This document shows, piece by piece, positions 35,673-44,840 of a stretch of DNA of 64,000 nucleotides. The position numbers were made by a program, and so were the translations under genes. The notes under the pieces are model-generated. The model did not search any database and was not told the origin of the DNA. It saw nothing but the letters and a program-made list of their open reading frames with translations. This DNA comes from Nocardioides sp. Arc9.136 (GTDB lineage: Bacteria; Actinomycetota; Actinomycetes; Propionibacteriales; Nocardioidaceae), in assembly GCF_030506255.1 (NCBI RefSeq), contig NZ_CP113431.1, positions 2,792,001 through 2,856,000 on the forward strand, read 5' to 3'. Position 1 is the first letter of the stretch; every line of letters begins with the position of its first letter.

Positions 35673-37724
35673 TCAGCGCAGGTGGACCGCGACCAGCGCG
35701 ACGTCGTCCTCGCGCCTGCCGGGCAGCATCTGGTGGAGCAGCTCGTCGCAGAACGTCTCCAGGTCGTGGCCCTCGCCGGCCAGGTCGGCCAGCCGGTCCG
35801 CGAGCAGCTTCAGCCCGACGTCGATCGACTGGTCGCGCCGCTCGACGAGGCCGTCGGTGTAGAGCAGCAGGGTCGACCCGTGCGGCAGCTCGACGACCGA
35901 CTCCTCCCGGCCCGGGTCGGGCTGGAGCCCCAGGAGCAGCCCGGGTTCGTCCCCGGCCAGGAAGTGCACCTCGCCGGCGTGGTCGACGACCGCGGGCGGC
36001 GGGTGGCCGGCGTTGGACCAGCGGACCCGGGTGGTCCCCGGCTCGCTGCCCCGCTCGAGGCGCACGACCGCCGCGGTGGCGGTGGTGGCGAGGTCGAGCA
36101 CCTCGATGGCCTCGTCGACCCCGTGCAGCACCGCGGCCGGACCGTCGCCGGTGTGCACCGCGATGCCCCGCAGGAGGCTGCGGATCTGGCCCATCGCGGC
36201 CGCGGCCGCGACGTCGTGGCCGACGACGTCACCGATGACGACGACCATGGAGCCGTCGCGCTGGCGGAACGCGTCGTACCAGTCGCCGCCCACCTGCGCG
36301 GCCTGCGCCGCTGCCTCGTAGCGCACGACCAGGTCGAGCTCCTCCGACTGCGGCGGCGCCGTCATCATGCTGCGCTGCAGGGCGGCGGCGAGGTCACGCT
36401 GCTCGGCGTACAGGCGGGCGTTGTCGACGTGCACCCCGGCCCGGACGGCCACCTCGCGCACCAGCTCCAGGTCGTCACCGTCGAACGTCGGCCGGTCCGC
36501 GCCCCGGAAGAGCGTCAGGAGGCCCACGGTGCGCCCGCGGCCGTGCAGCGGGACGACCACCGCCGACTCCGGCAGCAACCCCTGCACGAGCTCCCGCGCC
36601 TCCCCCGGGACCAGGACGCGCTCGATGGCGGCCGTCGCCCCGGACCCGACGAGCATCGGGGCGTCGGTCGAGAGGGCACGAGCCACGAAGGAGGCGTCGG
36701 TGAGGGAGGAGACCCGCAGCGCGGCGTACCGGTCCAGGTCGGGCCGGCGGGCGGGGTCGGAGTGCCACCACCCGACGTCGCGCAGCCGCTCGCGCCAGTC
36801 ACCGCGGGCCGTCTCCGAGACCAGCGTGACGACGCACCAGTCGGCGACCTCCGGGACGAGCACCTGCGCGAGCCGGCTGACACCGACCTCGGGGTCCAGC
36901 GTGCCGGTCAGGGACTCCGAGACCGCGGCGATCATCGCCGTGCGCCGGCTGTCCCGCGCGAGCAGCTGCTGGGCCGCGTGCCGGTCCGTGACGTCGTTGA
37001 AGTAGACCGAGATGCCGTCCGGGGTCGGCCAGGCGCGGACCTCGTACCAGGCGTCCAGGGGCGGCGGGTAGTAGGCGTCGAAGGACACCGGCTCGCCGCT
37101 CTCGGCGACGCCGCGGTAGTGCCGCTCGAACTCGCTGCCGACCGCCGCCGGGAACAGCTCCCAGATCACCCCGCCGACCAGCTCCTGGGTGACCGCGCCG
37201 AGCAGCTCGTGCGCGACCCGGTTGGCGTAGGTGAAGCGCCACTGCTGGTCGAGGTGGAAGAACGCCGTCGGCATCGCCTCGAGCACGCGCTGGACGCGCG
37301 CCTCGCCGTCCTGCACCACGGTGTTGTCGAAGGCGGCCCCCAGCAGCCGCACCGCCGCTCCGTCCGGCCCGGCGAGCGCGCGCCCCCGGGCGACCACCCA
37401 CCGGGTGAGCCCGTCGGGCAGGACGACGCGGTACTCCGCGGCGTAGTCGCCGCAGGTCGAGATGGCGGTCCGCTGCGCGGCGTCCACCCGCGCGCGGTCG
37501 TCGGGGTGGACGACGGCCTCGAAGGCCGCGATGGTCCCGGAGAACGCCTCGGGCTCGACCCCGAACAGCTCGAGCAGGCGGTCGTCCCACCGGAGCTCCC
37601 CGGTCACGAGGTCCCAGTCGAAGGCGCCGATGCCGCTCGCGGCGACCGCTCGGCCCCAGCGGACCGAGGGGTGCACCTCGTCGGGGGCGGGGGTCGGAGA
37701 CCCCCCGGTCGTGCTCGACCGCAT
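35673..37724 (-). CDS. PAS/GAF sensor with PP2C (SpoIIE-type) phosphatase
   Basis: A 683-residue signalling protein. Two PAS domains lie near 20-140 and 150-260 (LRWDDRLLELFGVEP; FFHLDQQWRFTYANRVAHELLG), a GAF domain about 275-440, and a PP2C domain about 455-683 with metal aspartates in GGDWYDAF, VIGDVVGHDV and GRREDDVALVAV. Such phosphatases dephosphorylate STAS antagonists and release SigB/F-type sigma factors, so the STAS and sigma genes at 5-7 kb are possible downstream partners. A GTG at 37730 with GGGAG upstream may be the true start. Confidence 0.88.
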   Translation of the reverse strand: MRSSTTGGSPTPAPDEVHPSVRWGRAVAASGIGAFDWDLVTGELRWDDRLLELFGVEPEAFSGTIAAFEAVVHPDDRARVDAAQRTAISTCGDYAAEYRVVLPDGLTRWVVARGRALAGPDGAAVRLLGAAFDNTVVQDGEARVQRVLEAMPTAFFHLDQQWRFTYANRVAHELLGAVTQELVGGVIWELFPAAVGSEFERHYRGVAESGEPVSFDAYYPPPLDAWYEVRAWPTPDGISVYFNDVTDRHAAQQLLARDSRRTAMIAAVSESLTGTLDPEVGVSRLAQVLVPEVADWCVVTLVSETARGDWRERLRDVGWWHSDPARRPDLDRYAALRVSSLTDASFVARALSTDAPMLVGSGATAAIERVLVPGEARELVQGLLPESAVVVPLHGRGRTVGLLTLFRGADRPTFDGDDLELVREVAVRAGVHVDNARLYAEQRDLAAALQRSMMTAPPQSEELDLVVRYEAAAQAAQVGGDWYDAFRQRDGSMVVVIGDVVGHDVAAAAAMGQIRSLLRGIAVHTGDGPAAVLHGVDEAIEVLDLATTATAAVVRLERGSEPGTTRVRWSNAGHPPPAVVDHAGEVHFLAGDEPGLLLGLQPDPGREESVVELPHGSTLLLYTDGLVERRDQSIDVGLKLLADRLADLAGEGHDLETFCDELLHQMLPGRREDDVALVAVHLR

Positions 37725-37888
37725 CTCCACCAGACCGCTCCCGGGACTCGTCAACGTCCGATGGTCCCACGGCGCTGGTGCGCGGTGGGCCGAATCCCCC
37801 AAGTGGCCGGGCACCGTCCGCGGTCTGCGTCCCGACGCCGCTGGGTACTCCGCCGCCCACAGCCCTTCGTCCCGACGGGAGCGACACC

Positions 37889-39037
37889 GTGCGAGCGATG
37901 GTCTACCGCGGCCCCTACCGCGTCCGCGTGGAGGAGAAGCCCGACCCACGCATCGAGCACCCCAACGACGCCGTCGTCCGGGTGACCCGGGCCGCGATCT
38001 GCGGCTCCGACCTGCACCTGTACCACGGGATGATGCCGGACACCCGGGTCGGCCACACGTTCGGCCACGAGTTCATCGGCGTGGTCGAGGAGGTCGGCTC
38101 GTCGGTGCAGAACCTGCAGGTCGGCGACAAGGTGATGGTGCCGTTCAACATCTTCTGCGGCTCCTGCTTCTTCTGCGCCCGCGGCCTCTACTCCAACTGC
38201 CACAACGTCAACCCGAACGCCACCGCCGTGGGGGCGATCTACGGCTACTCCCACACGACCGGCGGGTACGACGGCGGGCAGGCCGAACGGGTCCGGGTGC
38301 CGTTCGCCGACGTCGGCCCCTCGGTCATCCCGGACTGGCTCGACGACGAGGACGCCCTGCTGATGACCGACGCGCTGGCGACCGCCTACTTCGGCGCCCA
38401 GCTGGCCGAGATCGGCGAGGGCGACACGGTGGCGGTGCTGGGGGCCGGCCCGATCGGGCTGTACGCCGCGCGCAGCGCCTGGCTGATGGGGGCCGGCCGG
38501 GTGGTGGTCATCGACCAGCTGCCCGAGCGCCTCGAGAAGGCCCGCACCTTCGCGCACGCCGAGACCATCAACTTCAACGAGGTCGACGACATCGTGCTGG
38601 AGATGAAGAAGCAGACCGACCACCTCGGCTTCGACGCGGTCATCGACGCCGTGGGCGCGGAGGCGGACGGCAACATGACCCAGCACCTGACCTCGGCCCG
38701 GTTCAAGCTGCAGGGCGGCTCGCCGGTCGCGCTGAACTGGGCCATCGACGGGGCGCGCAAGGGCGGGGTCATCTCGGTGATGGGCGCCTACGGCCCGATG
38801 TTCAGCTCGGTGAAGTTCGGCGACGCGCTGAACAAGGGGTTGACCCTGCGGATGAACCAGTGCCCGGTCAAGCGGCAGTGGCCGCGCCTGCTCGAGCACA
38901 TCCGGGCCGGCTACTTCAAGCCCAGCGACATCGTCACGCACCGCATCCCGCTCGAGCACATCGCCGAGGCCTACCACCTGTTCTCGGCCAAGCTCGACGG
39001 CTGCATCAAGCCGGTCATCATCCCGGACGCGAGCTGA
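37889..39037 (+). CDS. zinc-dependent alcohol dehydrogenase
   Basis: A 382-residue MDR-family enzyme. The catalytic zinc site is in CGSDLHLYHG and GHEFIGVVEEVG; the structural zinc cysteines are in CGSCFFCARGLYSNC; the cofactor loop is GAGPIGLYAARSAWLMGA. It resembles glutathione-independent formaldehyde-dehydrogenase-like enzymes of Actinobacteria; substrate uncertain. GTG at 37889 has GGGAG 8 bases upstream; ATG at 37898 is an alternative. Confidence 0.9.
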   Translation: MRAMVYRGPYRVRVEEKPDPRIEHPNDAVVRVTRAAICGSDLHLYHGMMPDTRVGHTFGHEFIGVVEEVGSSVQNLQVGDKVMVPFNIFCGSCFFCARGLYSNCHNVNPNATAVGAIYGYSHTTGGYDGGQAERVRVPFADVGPSVIPDWLDDEDALLMTDALATAYFGAQLAEIGEGDTVAVLGAGPIGLYAARSAWLMGAGRVVVIDQLPERLEKARTFAHAETINFNEVDDIVLEMKKQTDHLGFDAVIDAVGAEADGNMTQHLTSARFKLQGGSPVALNWAIDGARKGGVISVMGAYGPMFSSVKFGDALNKGLTLRMNQCPVKRQWPRLLEHIRAGYFKPSDIVTHRIPLEHIAEAYHLFSAKLDGCIKPVIIPDAS

Positions 39038-39046
39038 GGAGGGGTC

Positions 39047-39652
39047 GTGGACCACACCGAGGACCTCGGGCGCAGCGAGCACCCGCCCGTCTACACCCGC
39101 CGCAAGCCGCCGCTCCCCGAGACCCCTGAGCAGCTGCGCGCGCGCATCCCCGGCTGGGGCGCCGACCTGGACCCGGCGGACCGGCCGTCGTACCCGCGCG
39201 AGGTCGCCGCGGAGACCGGCGCCCGTTGGGACCTGCCCGAGCGGCAGCCCGAGCACGGCGAGCGGGAGCGCTCGATCGAGCACGGCATGCTGACCCCCGT
39301 CTTCGGCACCGCCCAGCCGCTGCACGGCCTGTCCGGGGCAGTGCGGCGCTACGCCTACCGCCGGCACAGCGAGGGCAAGGCCGCGCACTGGCTGCTGCTC
39401 CTCGCCGCCGACCGGGTCGACGTGGCCGAGAACGTCGTGCGGTCGTTCGCGACGCTCCGCCCCGACAACCCGGTCACCGAGACCGGGATCCGCGCCGAGG
39501 TGTCGCACGGTCGGTCGCGCTTCGGCGCCGGCCGCTCCGACATCCGCCACCAGGCCGTCGACCCCGTCGTCAACGGCGCACCCTGGGTCGCCGGGGCGCT
39601 CGGCGCCGCCTGGGCCGTGCGCCGGTTGGCGAGGGCCGCGGCCCGCGGCTGA
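39047..39652 (+). CDS. hypothetical protein following the alcohol dehydrogenase
   Basis: A 201-residue protein. The N-terminal half is proline- and charge-rich (HPPVYTRRKPPLPETPEQLRARIPGWGADLDPADRPSYPRE); a hydrophobic stretch (HWLLLLAADRVDV) follows, and the C-terminus has a GAPWVAGALGAAWAVRRLARAA segment. No family recognised. The GTG start lies 9 bases after the dehydrogenase, so they share an operon. Confidence 0.75.
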   Translation: MDHTEDLGRSEHPPVYTRRKPPLPETPEQLRARIPGWGADLDPADRPSYPREVAAETGARWDLPERQPEHGERERSIEHGMLTPVFGTAQPLHGLSGAVRRYAYRRHSEGKAAHWLLLLAADRVDVAENVVRSFATLRPDNPVTETGIRAEVSHGRSRFGAGRSDIRHQAVDPVVNGAPWVAGALGAAWAVRRLARAAARG

Positions 39653-39686
39653 CCCCGCGTCCGGTCCCGCGTCCGCCGGGCGGCGG

Positions 39687-41246
39687 CTACCGGGTGGCCG
39701 TCGCCCGCCACCGGAAGACGGCACCGTCGTCGACCGGCGTCCCCATGCAGGCGAGGTCGGTGGCCTGCCAGCAGCGGTACCGGCCGCTGCCGTTCGCCAG
39801 CGTCACCTCGACCCACGTGGCCGCCCCGAGCGGTGCCCGCAGCGCCGCCCGGCCCCGCCGGTCGGTGCGCACGAGCCGCGTGGTGGCCGGCCGGCCGCGC
39901 ACCTTCGTGGTCACCACCGCCGCCGCGCCCGCGGCGGGCGGCGGCAGGTCGAGCTGCAGCCGCACCCGCCAGGCGCCCCGCAGGCCCGCGCGCGGGCTCA
40001 GCCGCACGGTCCCGGAGGTGAGGTGGTCCAACCGCATCGAGCCCCAGCCCGTCGTCCGACCGGCGCCGAGCACCGCCCGGTCAGCCAGCGGCGCGTGCGG
40101 GTAGTCGTTGGCCCGCCCCTCGTCGTACGTCGCGCGGGGGTGGCGATTGGCCGCGGCGAAGCGGGCGAACGCACCGCGCAGGGTCGTGCCCCGCTGCTGC
40201 AGCACCCGCCCGATCGCCTGGACCGACCAGCGGTCCGGCGCACCGCGTCTCGAGTCGGCCTGGCGCCACACGTCCCGCACGAACGTCGGCAGCCCGCCCC
40301 CGGCCGTGCGGAACCGCTCGGTGAGGTGGCGGAAGAGCACCCAGCCGCCGTAGCTGGTGAAGCCACCGGCGTCGACGGGGACCGCCGGCTGGCTGAGCGG
40401 CGACCGGCGGAGGTACTGCAGGTTGTCGTCGACGGCGTCGTAGAGCTCGTCCTCGGCCCAGGTCGCGGTGGCCTCGAGCAGCCACGGGTCCTCCGCGGCG
40501 TCGTAGCCGTACTGCACGGCGTGGAAGTACTCGTGCGCGGCGGTCACCCGGAGGTTGCCGAGCGGGGTGCCCTGCGGGAACTGCGCGGGGTCGTAGTCGT
40601 TGTCGAGCACGCAGTAGGCCCACGCGTCGTAGGGACCACCGGGCCGCAGGAGCTCGTCGGTGGTGCAGTAGCCGTAGACCGCCTGGTCGCCGATGTCGAC
40701 CAGGTAGACGTCGGGCCGGCGGTCGCCGCCCAGCGCTCCGTCGGCCTTCGGGGCGCGGTAGCCGGCGCGGACGTAGGTGCGGTGCACGCGGGTCAGCACC
40801 GCGAGCGCCTGCTCGACGTGGTCGGGCAGGCCGTCGGCGTCGGCGTCCGCGGTGGGCACCGCGTCCACGCCCCGCTCGACCCAGTGCAGGCAGACCACCG
40901 TGCACGTGCGCTGCGGGTCGGCGAGCAGCCCGTAGCCGTCGGGGTCCAGCGGGCCGTCGGTGGGCCGCGCGAGGATCCGGTCGGCCTCCTCCCGCTCCCT
41001 CCCGACCAGGCCGCCGCGGCGCAGCGCGAGGTCGCGCAGGGCCAGGGTGACCTCGCGACCGTCCCCGGCGAGCGCACCCCGGGCCGCGGCGAGCGCGACC
41101 CGCGCCGCCGGGTCGCCGGGGAGCCGCCCCGCGGGACCCGCCGGCCGATCCGCCCGGGCGAGGACCGGGGCGGCCGACAGGAGGACGACCACCACCCCGA
41201 GCGCGAGGACGGCGGCGACGATCCGGGCGTGGAGTCGAGGGAGCAC
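39687..41246 (-). CDS. secreted MXAN_6640-like metalloprotease
   Basis: A 519-residue exported protein. A signal peptide (about 8-31) is followed by a pro-region and a zinc site H238-E-Y-F-H242 with a probable third ligand E258 (LLEATATWAED). Six cysteines may form disulfides. DADADGLPDHVE (132-144) resembles a calcium-binding loop. The C-terminus is beta-rich, perhaps for surface binding. Protease activity is inferred from the zinc site. Confidence 0.82.
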   Translation of the reverse strand: MLPRLHARIVAAVLALGVVVVLLSAAPVLARADRPAGPAGRLPGDPAARVALAAARGALAGDGREVTLALRDLALRRGGLVGREREEADRILARPTDGPLDPDGYGLLADPQRTCTVVCLHWVERGVDAVPTADADADGLPDHVEQALAVLTRVHRTYVRAGYRAPKADGALGGDRRPDVYLVDIGDQAVYGYCTTDELLRPGGPYDAWAYCVLDNDYDPAQFPQGTPLGNLRVTAAHEYFHAVQYGYDAAEDPWLLEATATWAEDELYDAVDDNLQYLRRSPLSQPAVPVDAGGFTSYGGWVLFRHLTERFRTAGGGLPTFVRDVWRQADSRRGAPDRWSVQAIGRVLQQRGTTLRGAFARFAAANRHPRATYDEGRANDYPHAPLADRAVLGAGRTTGWGSMRLDHLTSGTVRLSPRAGLRGAWRVRLQLDLPPPAAGAAAVVTTKVRGRPATTRLVRTDRRGRAALRAPLGAATWVEVTLANGSGRYRCWQATDLACMGTPVDDGAVFRWRATATR

Positions 41247-41327
41247 GGGTCCTCCGGGAGTGTGACGGGCGTCACCGACGCCCAGGCCGGTGAGCCTGCC
41301 ACAGGCCGGGGACCCCCGGAGAGTGGT

Positions 41328-42791
41328 TCAGCCCTCGACCAGCTCGAAGGCGACCTTCCGGGTCGCGACGTCGGCGGTCACCAGGCGCACGCGCACGTCG
41401 GTCCCGAGCGGCAGGTCGCCCGTCGCGGTCACCCGTGCCTCCACGGCGTGCTCGTCGACGGCGACGTCGCCCTTGCGCGGGTCGTCGTCCTCGACGTCGA
41501 CGACCACGCCCGCGAAGACCTGGCCGACCAGCGGAGCCAGCACCCCGGCCTCGACCAGGTCGACCACCGCGCGCTGGTAGCGGTTGCCGCGCTGGCCGGA
41601 GGCCTGCAGCGTCGCGGGCAGGTCGGGGAGCCGCTCGCGCACCCACCCGGGCACCTCGGTGCCGGCGCAGAGCGCCAGGCAGACCTCGCCGGCGTACCGG
41701 TCCCCCAGGCGACGCAGCGGGGCGGTCACGTGGGCGTACTCCGAGGCCAGCGCCGCGTGCAGCGGCTGCTCGGGCACCTCGCCGTCGAGCGCGACGTAGC
41801 CGCTCCCGCGCAGCAGCCGGGTGCAGGCCACCACCATCGCGGCGTGGTGCGGGAGCTCGGGGTCCAGGGACCGGATGAAGTCGGGGTAGAGCTGCTCGGC
41901 GGGCCACTCGATCCCGAGCGCCCGGGCCGTGCGGTGCAGCCGCTGGACGTCGCGCGGGTCCGGCGGCGGGAGGGTGCGGAGCAGGCCGACCCGGGCGTAG
42001 ACCATCAGCGACGCCGCGGCGAAGCCGGTCAGCAGGGAGATCTGCGCGTTCCACTCCTCCACCGGCAGCAGCCGCCGCAGCTCGAGGTGCCAACGGTCGC
42101 CGTCGATGACGATGTCCTGCTCCGGCAGCGGCAGCGAGACCCCGCCGCGGGCGGCCTCGCGCGCCAGCCGCAGCCGGCCGACCTCGCCGAGCAGCACCAG
42201 CACCTCCTCGGCGGTGCCGGCGTCGAGGGCGGCCTGCGCCTCGTCGTAGGACAGCCGGCGGCGCGAGCGCACCAGCGCGCGCTCGACGTGCACGGCCGTG
42301 CCCTCCCCCTCGGCGTCGACCCGGATCGTCCACAGCAGCGCCGGGCGGACCCGGTCGGGCAGCAGGGAGCCGGCGTCCTCGGAGATCACCTTCGGGTGCA
42401 GCGGGATCTTGGAGTCCGCCCCGTAGAGCGTCTCGCCGCGGCGGTGCGACTCGAGGTCGACCGGGTCGCCGGGGCTGACGAAGGCGTGCAGGTCCGCGAT
42501 CGCGTAGTGCACGACGTACCCGCCCTCGGCGCCGTCGGCGCGCTCGATGTGCAGCGCCTGGTCGAGGTCCATCGAGCCCTCGGGGTCGATGGTGAGGAAG
42601 GGCAAGTCGGTGCGGTCGAGGTCCGGCAGCCGGGGCGCGGCGGCGGCACGGGCGGCGGCCTCCTCGACCTCGGGCGGGAAGTCGGGGGTGACCCCCAGCT
42701 CCTCGCGCACCTCCTCGATCCCTGCTCGCAGCCGCGCGGCGGCCACCCCGTCCTGCCTCGTGCGGACCCGGACCACGCGGTTGCTCGGCAT
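41328..42791 (-). CDS. RNB-domain ribonuclease (RNase II/R family)
   Basis: A 487-residue 3'-5' exoribonuclease. The RNB core holds the metal aspartates in LTIDPEGSMDLDQALHIE and HYAIADLHAFVSPGDPVD, and the RNA-binding ITAPLRRLGDRYAGEV-like segment. A short C-terminal beta domain replaces a full S1. It degrades RNA processively in the cytoplasm. Divergent from yaaA with only 18 bases between starts. Confidence 0.92.
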   Translation of the reverse strand: MPSNRVVRVRTRQDGVAAARLRAGIEEVREELGVTPDFPPEVEEAAARAAAAPRLPDLDRTDLPFLTIDPEGSMDLDQALHIERADGAEGGYVVHYAIADLHAFVSPGDPVDLESHRRGETLYGADSKIPLHPKVISEDAGSLLPDRVRPALLWTIRVDAEGEGTAVHVERALVRSRRRLSYDEAQAALDAGTAEEVLVLLGEVGRLRLAREAARGGVSLPLPEQDIVIDGDRWHLELRRLLPVEEWNAQISLLTGFAAASLMVYARVGLLRTLPPPDPRDVQRLHRTARALGIEWPAEQLYPDFIRSLDPELPHHAAMVVACTRLLRGSGYVALDGEVPEQPLHAALASEYAHVTAPLRRLGDRYAGEVCLALCAGTEVPGWVRERLPDLPATLQASGQRGNRYQRAVVDLVEAGVLAPLVGQVFAGVVVDVEDDDPRKGDVAVDEHAVEARVTATGDLPLGTDVRVRLVTADVATRKVAFELVEG

Positions 42792-42809
42792 GCCTCGTAC
42801 CTTAGGCCG

Positions 42810-43589
42810 GTGCTGATCCTGCTCCCGCCGAGCGAGGGCAAGACCGCCCCCCGCCGAGGCGCGCCGCTCGACCTGGCCGCCCTCTCCTCCCCGGTGCTGA
42901 CCGAGGCCCGCGAGCGCGTGCTCGCGGCCCTGGTCGGGCTCTGCTCCGGCAACGCCGCGGAGGCCGCGACCGTGCTCGACCTCGGCCCCTCCCAGATCGA
43001 CCTGGTCGAGCGCAACGCCATGCTCCGCGACGCGGCGACCGCGCGCGCCGACCGGGTCTACGCCGGTGTCGTGTACGACGCCCTCGGGGCCACGACGCTC
43101 AGCCCGGCGGCCAAGCGGCGGGCGGCCTCTCGCGTCGCGGTGGTCTCGAGCCTCTTCGGGCTGGTGCGCCTCGGCGACCGGATCCCGGCGTACCGCCTCT
43201 CCGGCGACGCGTCCCTCCCCGGCGTCGGACCGGTCGCCGGCGTGTGGCGCGAGGCCCTCGGCCCCGCGGTCACCGACGCGCTCGGGCGCGGGCTGCTGGT
43301 GGACCTGCGCAGCACGATGTACGTCGCCTTCTGGCGCCCCGACCCCAGCCTCGCGGCGCGCACCGCCACCGTGCGGGTGCTGCACGAGGTCGGCGGCACC
43401 CGCAAGGTGGTGAGCCACTTCAACAAGGCCACCAAGGGCCGCATCGTCCGCGCCCTCTTGGAGGACGGCCGCGACCCGCGGACGCCGGCCGCCCTGGCGG
43501 AGGTGCTCACCGACCTCGGGTGGACCGTCGAGGTGGGCGAGCCGACCGCCAGGGGCACGCAGCTCGACGTGGTCGTCCGCGAGCTGTAG
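42810..43589 (+). CDS. yaaA: YaaA-family peroxide stress protein
   Basis: A 259-residue DUF328 protein: ILLPPSEGKTAP at the N-terminus, VYAGVVYDALG, FGLVRLGDRIPAYRLSGD, VDLRSTMYVAFW and VVSHFNKATKGRIVRALL. In E. coli YaaA limits free iron under peroxide stress and binds DNA. The GTG start is only 18 bases from the divergent RNase start, leaving no room for a Shine-Dalgarno leader, so leaderless translation is likely. Confidence 0.9.
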   Translation: MLILLPPSEGKTAPRRGAPLDLAALSSPVLTEARERVLAALVGLCSGNAAEAATVLDLGPSQIDLVERNAMLRDAATARADRVYAGVVYDALGATTLSPAAKRRAASRVAVVSSLFGLVRLGDRIPAYRLSGDASLPGVGPVAGVWREALGPAVTDALGRGLLVDLRSTMYVAFWRPDPSLAARTATVRVLHEVGGTRKVVSHFNKATKGRIVRALLEDGRDPRTPAALAEVLTDLGWTVEVGEPTARGTQLDVVVREL

Positions 43590-43613
43590 CCCGCGGCCGG
43601 CCGCCGCCGGGAC

Positions 43614-44840
43614 CTACCAGCGGCCGAGGTCGGCGAAGACGTCGTCGCCCGGGGGCAGCGCGTTGAACAGCCGCATCGACGCGCGCCGCTCCCCGTCCTC
43701 CTCGGCCGGGAAGAACGACAGCACGGTCACCGAGGCCGGCGTCAGCTCCATCCGGAAGACCGCGTCCAGCGGCGCGTCGACCGCGTGCGCGACGAGCGTC
43801 TTGATCGGGGTCACGTGGCTGACGACCACGACGGTGCGGCCGGCGTGGTCGGCCAGCACCCGCCCCAGCCCGGCGAGCACCCGCTCCTCGACCGCGCGGA
43901 AGGACTCCCCGCCACCGGCCGGCACGTCCAGCGAGCCGAGCCAGGCGTCGAGCCCGGCCTTGTCCTGCTCGGCGACCTCGCCGAAGGTGAGCCCGTCCCA
44001 GCTGCCGAACTCCATCTCGGCGAAGCCCGGCTCCTCCACCAGCGGACGGCCCAGGACCTCCGCGACGATCTCGGCGGACTCCCGGGTGCGGCGTACCGGA
44101 CTCGCGACGACGGCGTCGACCCGCTCGGCCATCGGCTGCAGCCAGCGGGCGGTCGCGCGGACCTGCGCCCGCCCCTCGTCGCTGAGCCCGGGGTTGGCGC
44201 TGGCGAGCCCGCCGGAGAACCGCTTCTCCTTGGTGTGCGCGGTGACGCCGTGCCGGACGAGCACCAGGGTCGTGGGGGCTCCGGTGCGGGCGGACCAGCC
44301 CCGGGCCTGGGACTGGATCGAGGCGGGCGGGTCGCCGGCGGCCGCGGCGTCGGGGCTCTCGATCTCCTCGATCAGGGAGTCCTCGTCAGGCACGTCCCCG
44401 CCCTGCGGCCCGGCGACCGTCACGCCGGAGCGCTTGCCGTCGAGCGCCTCGTTGGCGAGCCGGTCGGCGTGCGCGTTCTGCGCGCGCGGCACCCAGGTGT
44501 ACGTCGTGCCCGGCGGCGCCAGCCGCGTCGCCTCGCGGGCCAGCGGCTGCATGTCGGGGTGCTTGATCCGCCACCGGCCCGACATCTGCTCGACGACGAG
44601 CTTGGAGTCCATCCGGACCTCCACCTCGGCGCCCGGGGCGTGGGCGGCGGCCAGCTCGAGGCCGGCGATCAGGCCGGAGTACTCCGCGACGTTGTTGGTC
44701 GCGCGCCCGATCGTCGTCCCGTCCTCGGCGATGACCTCGCCGGTCGTGGCGTCCTTGAGCACCGCGCCGTACGCCGCGGGGCCGGGGTTGCCCCGCGAGC
44801 CGCCGTCGGCCTCGATGACGACCGAGCGGAAGCGGCTCAC
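43614..44840 (-). CDS. bifunctional RNase H / acid phosphatase (Rv2228c-like)
   Basis: A 408-residue fusion. The N-terminal RNase HI domain (residues 1-130) has the catalytic D12 in IEADGGSRGNPG, E in NNVAEYSGL and D in VRMDSKLVVEQ. After a linker, a histidine-phosphatase domain starts at LVLVRHGVTAHT and ends with VVVVSHVTPIKTL; relatives act as alpha-ribazole phosphatase (CobC). GTG start overlaps the upstream zinc-ribbon gene stop. The order Nif3, zinc ribbon, this gene matches Rv2230c-Rv2228c. Confidence 0.94.
   Translation of the reverse strand: MSRFRSVVIEADGGSRGNPGPAAYGAVLKDATTGEVIAEDGTTIGRATNNVAEYSGLIAGLELAAAHAPGAEVEVRMDSKLVVEQMSGRWRIKHPDMQPLAREATRLAPPGTTYTWVPRAQNAHADRLANEALDGKRSGVTVAGPQGGDVPDEDSLIEEIESPDAAAAGDPPASIQSQARGWSARTGAPTTLVLVRHGVTAHTKEKRFSGGLASANPGLSDEGRAQVRATARWLQPMAERVDAVVASPVRRTRESAEIVAEVLGRPLVEEPGFAEMEFGSWDGLTFGEVAEQDKAGLDAWLGSLDVPAGGGESFRAVEERVLAGLGRVLADHAGRTVVVVSHVTPIKTLVAHAVDAPLDAVFRMELTPASVTVLSFFPAEEDGERRASMRLFNALPPGDDVFADLGRW

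Noticed and set aside
40023-43589. A 1188-codon plus-strand open frame
   Set aside because: Only the last 259 codons (YaaA) are real; the rest is the complement of the metalloprotease and ribonuclease genes.
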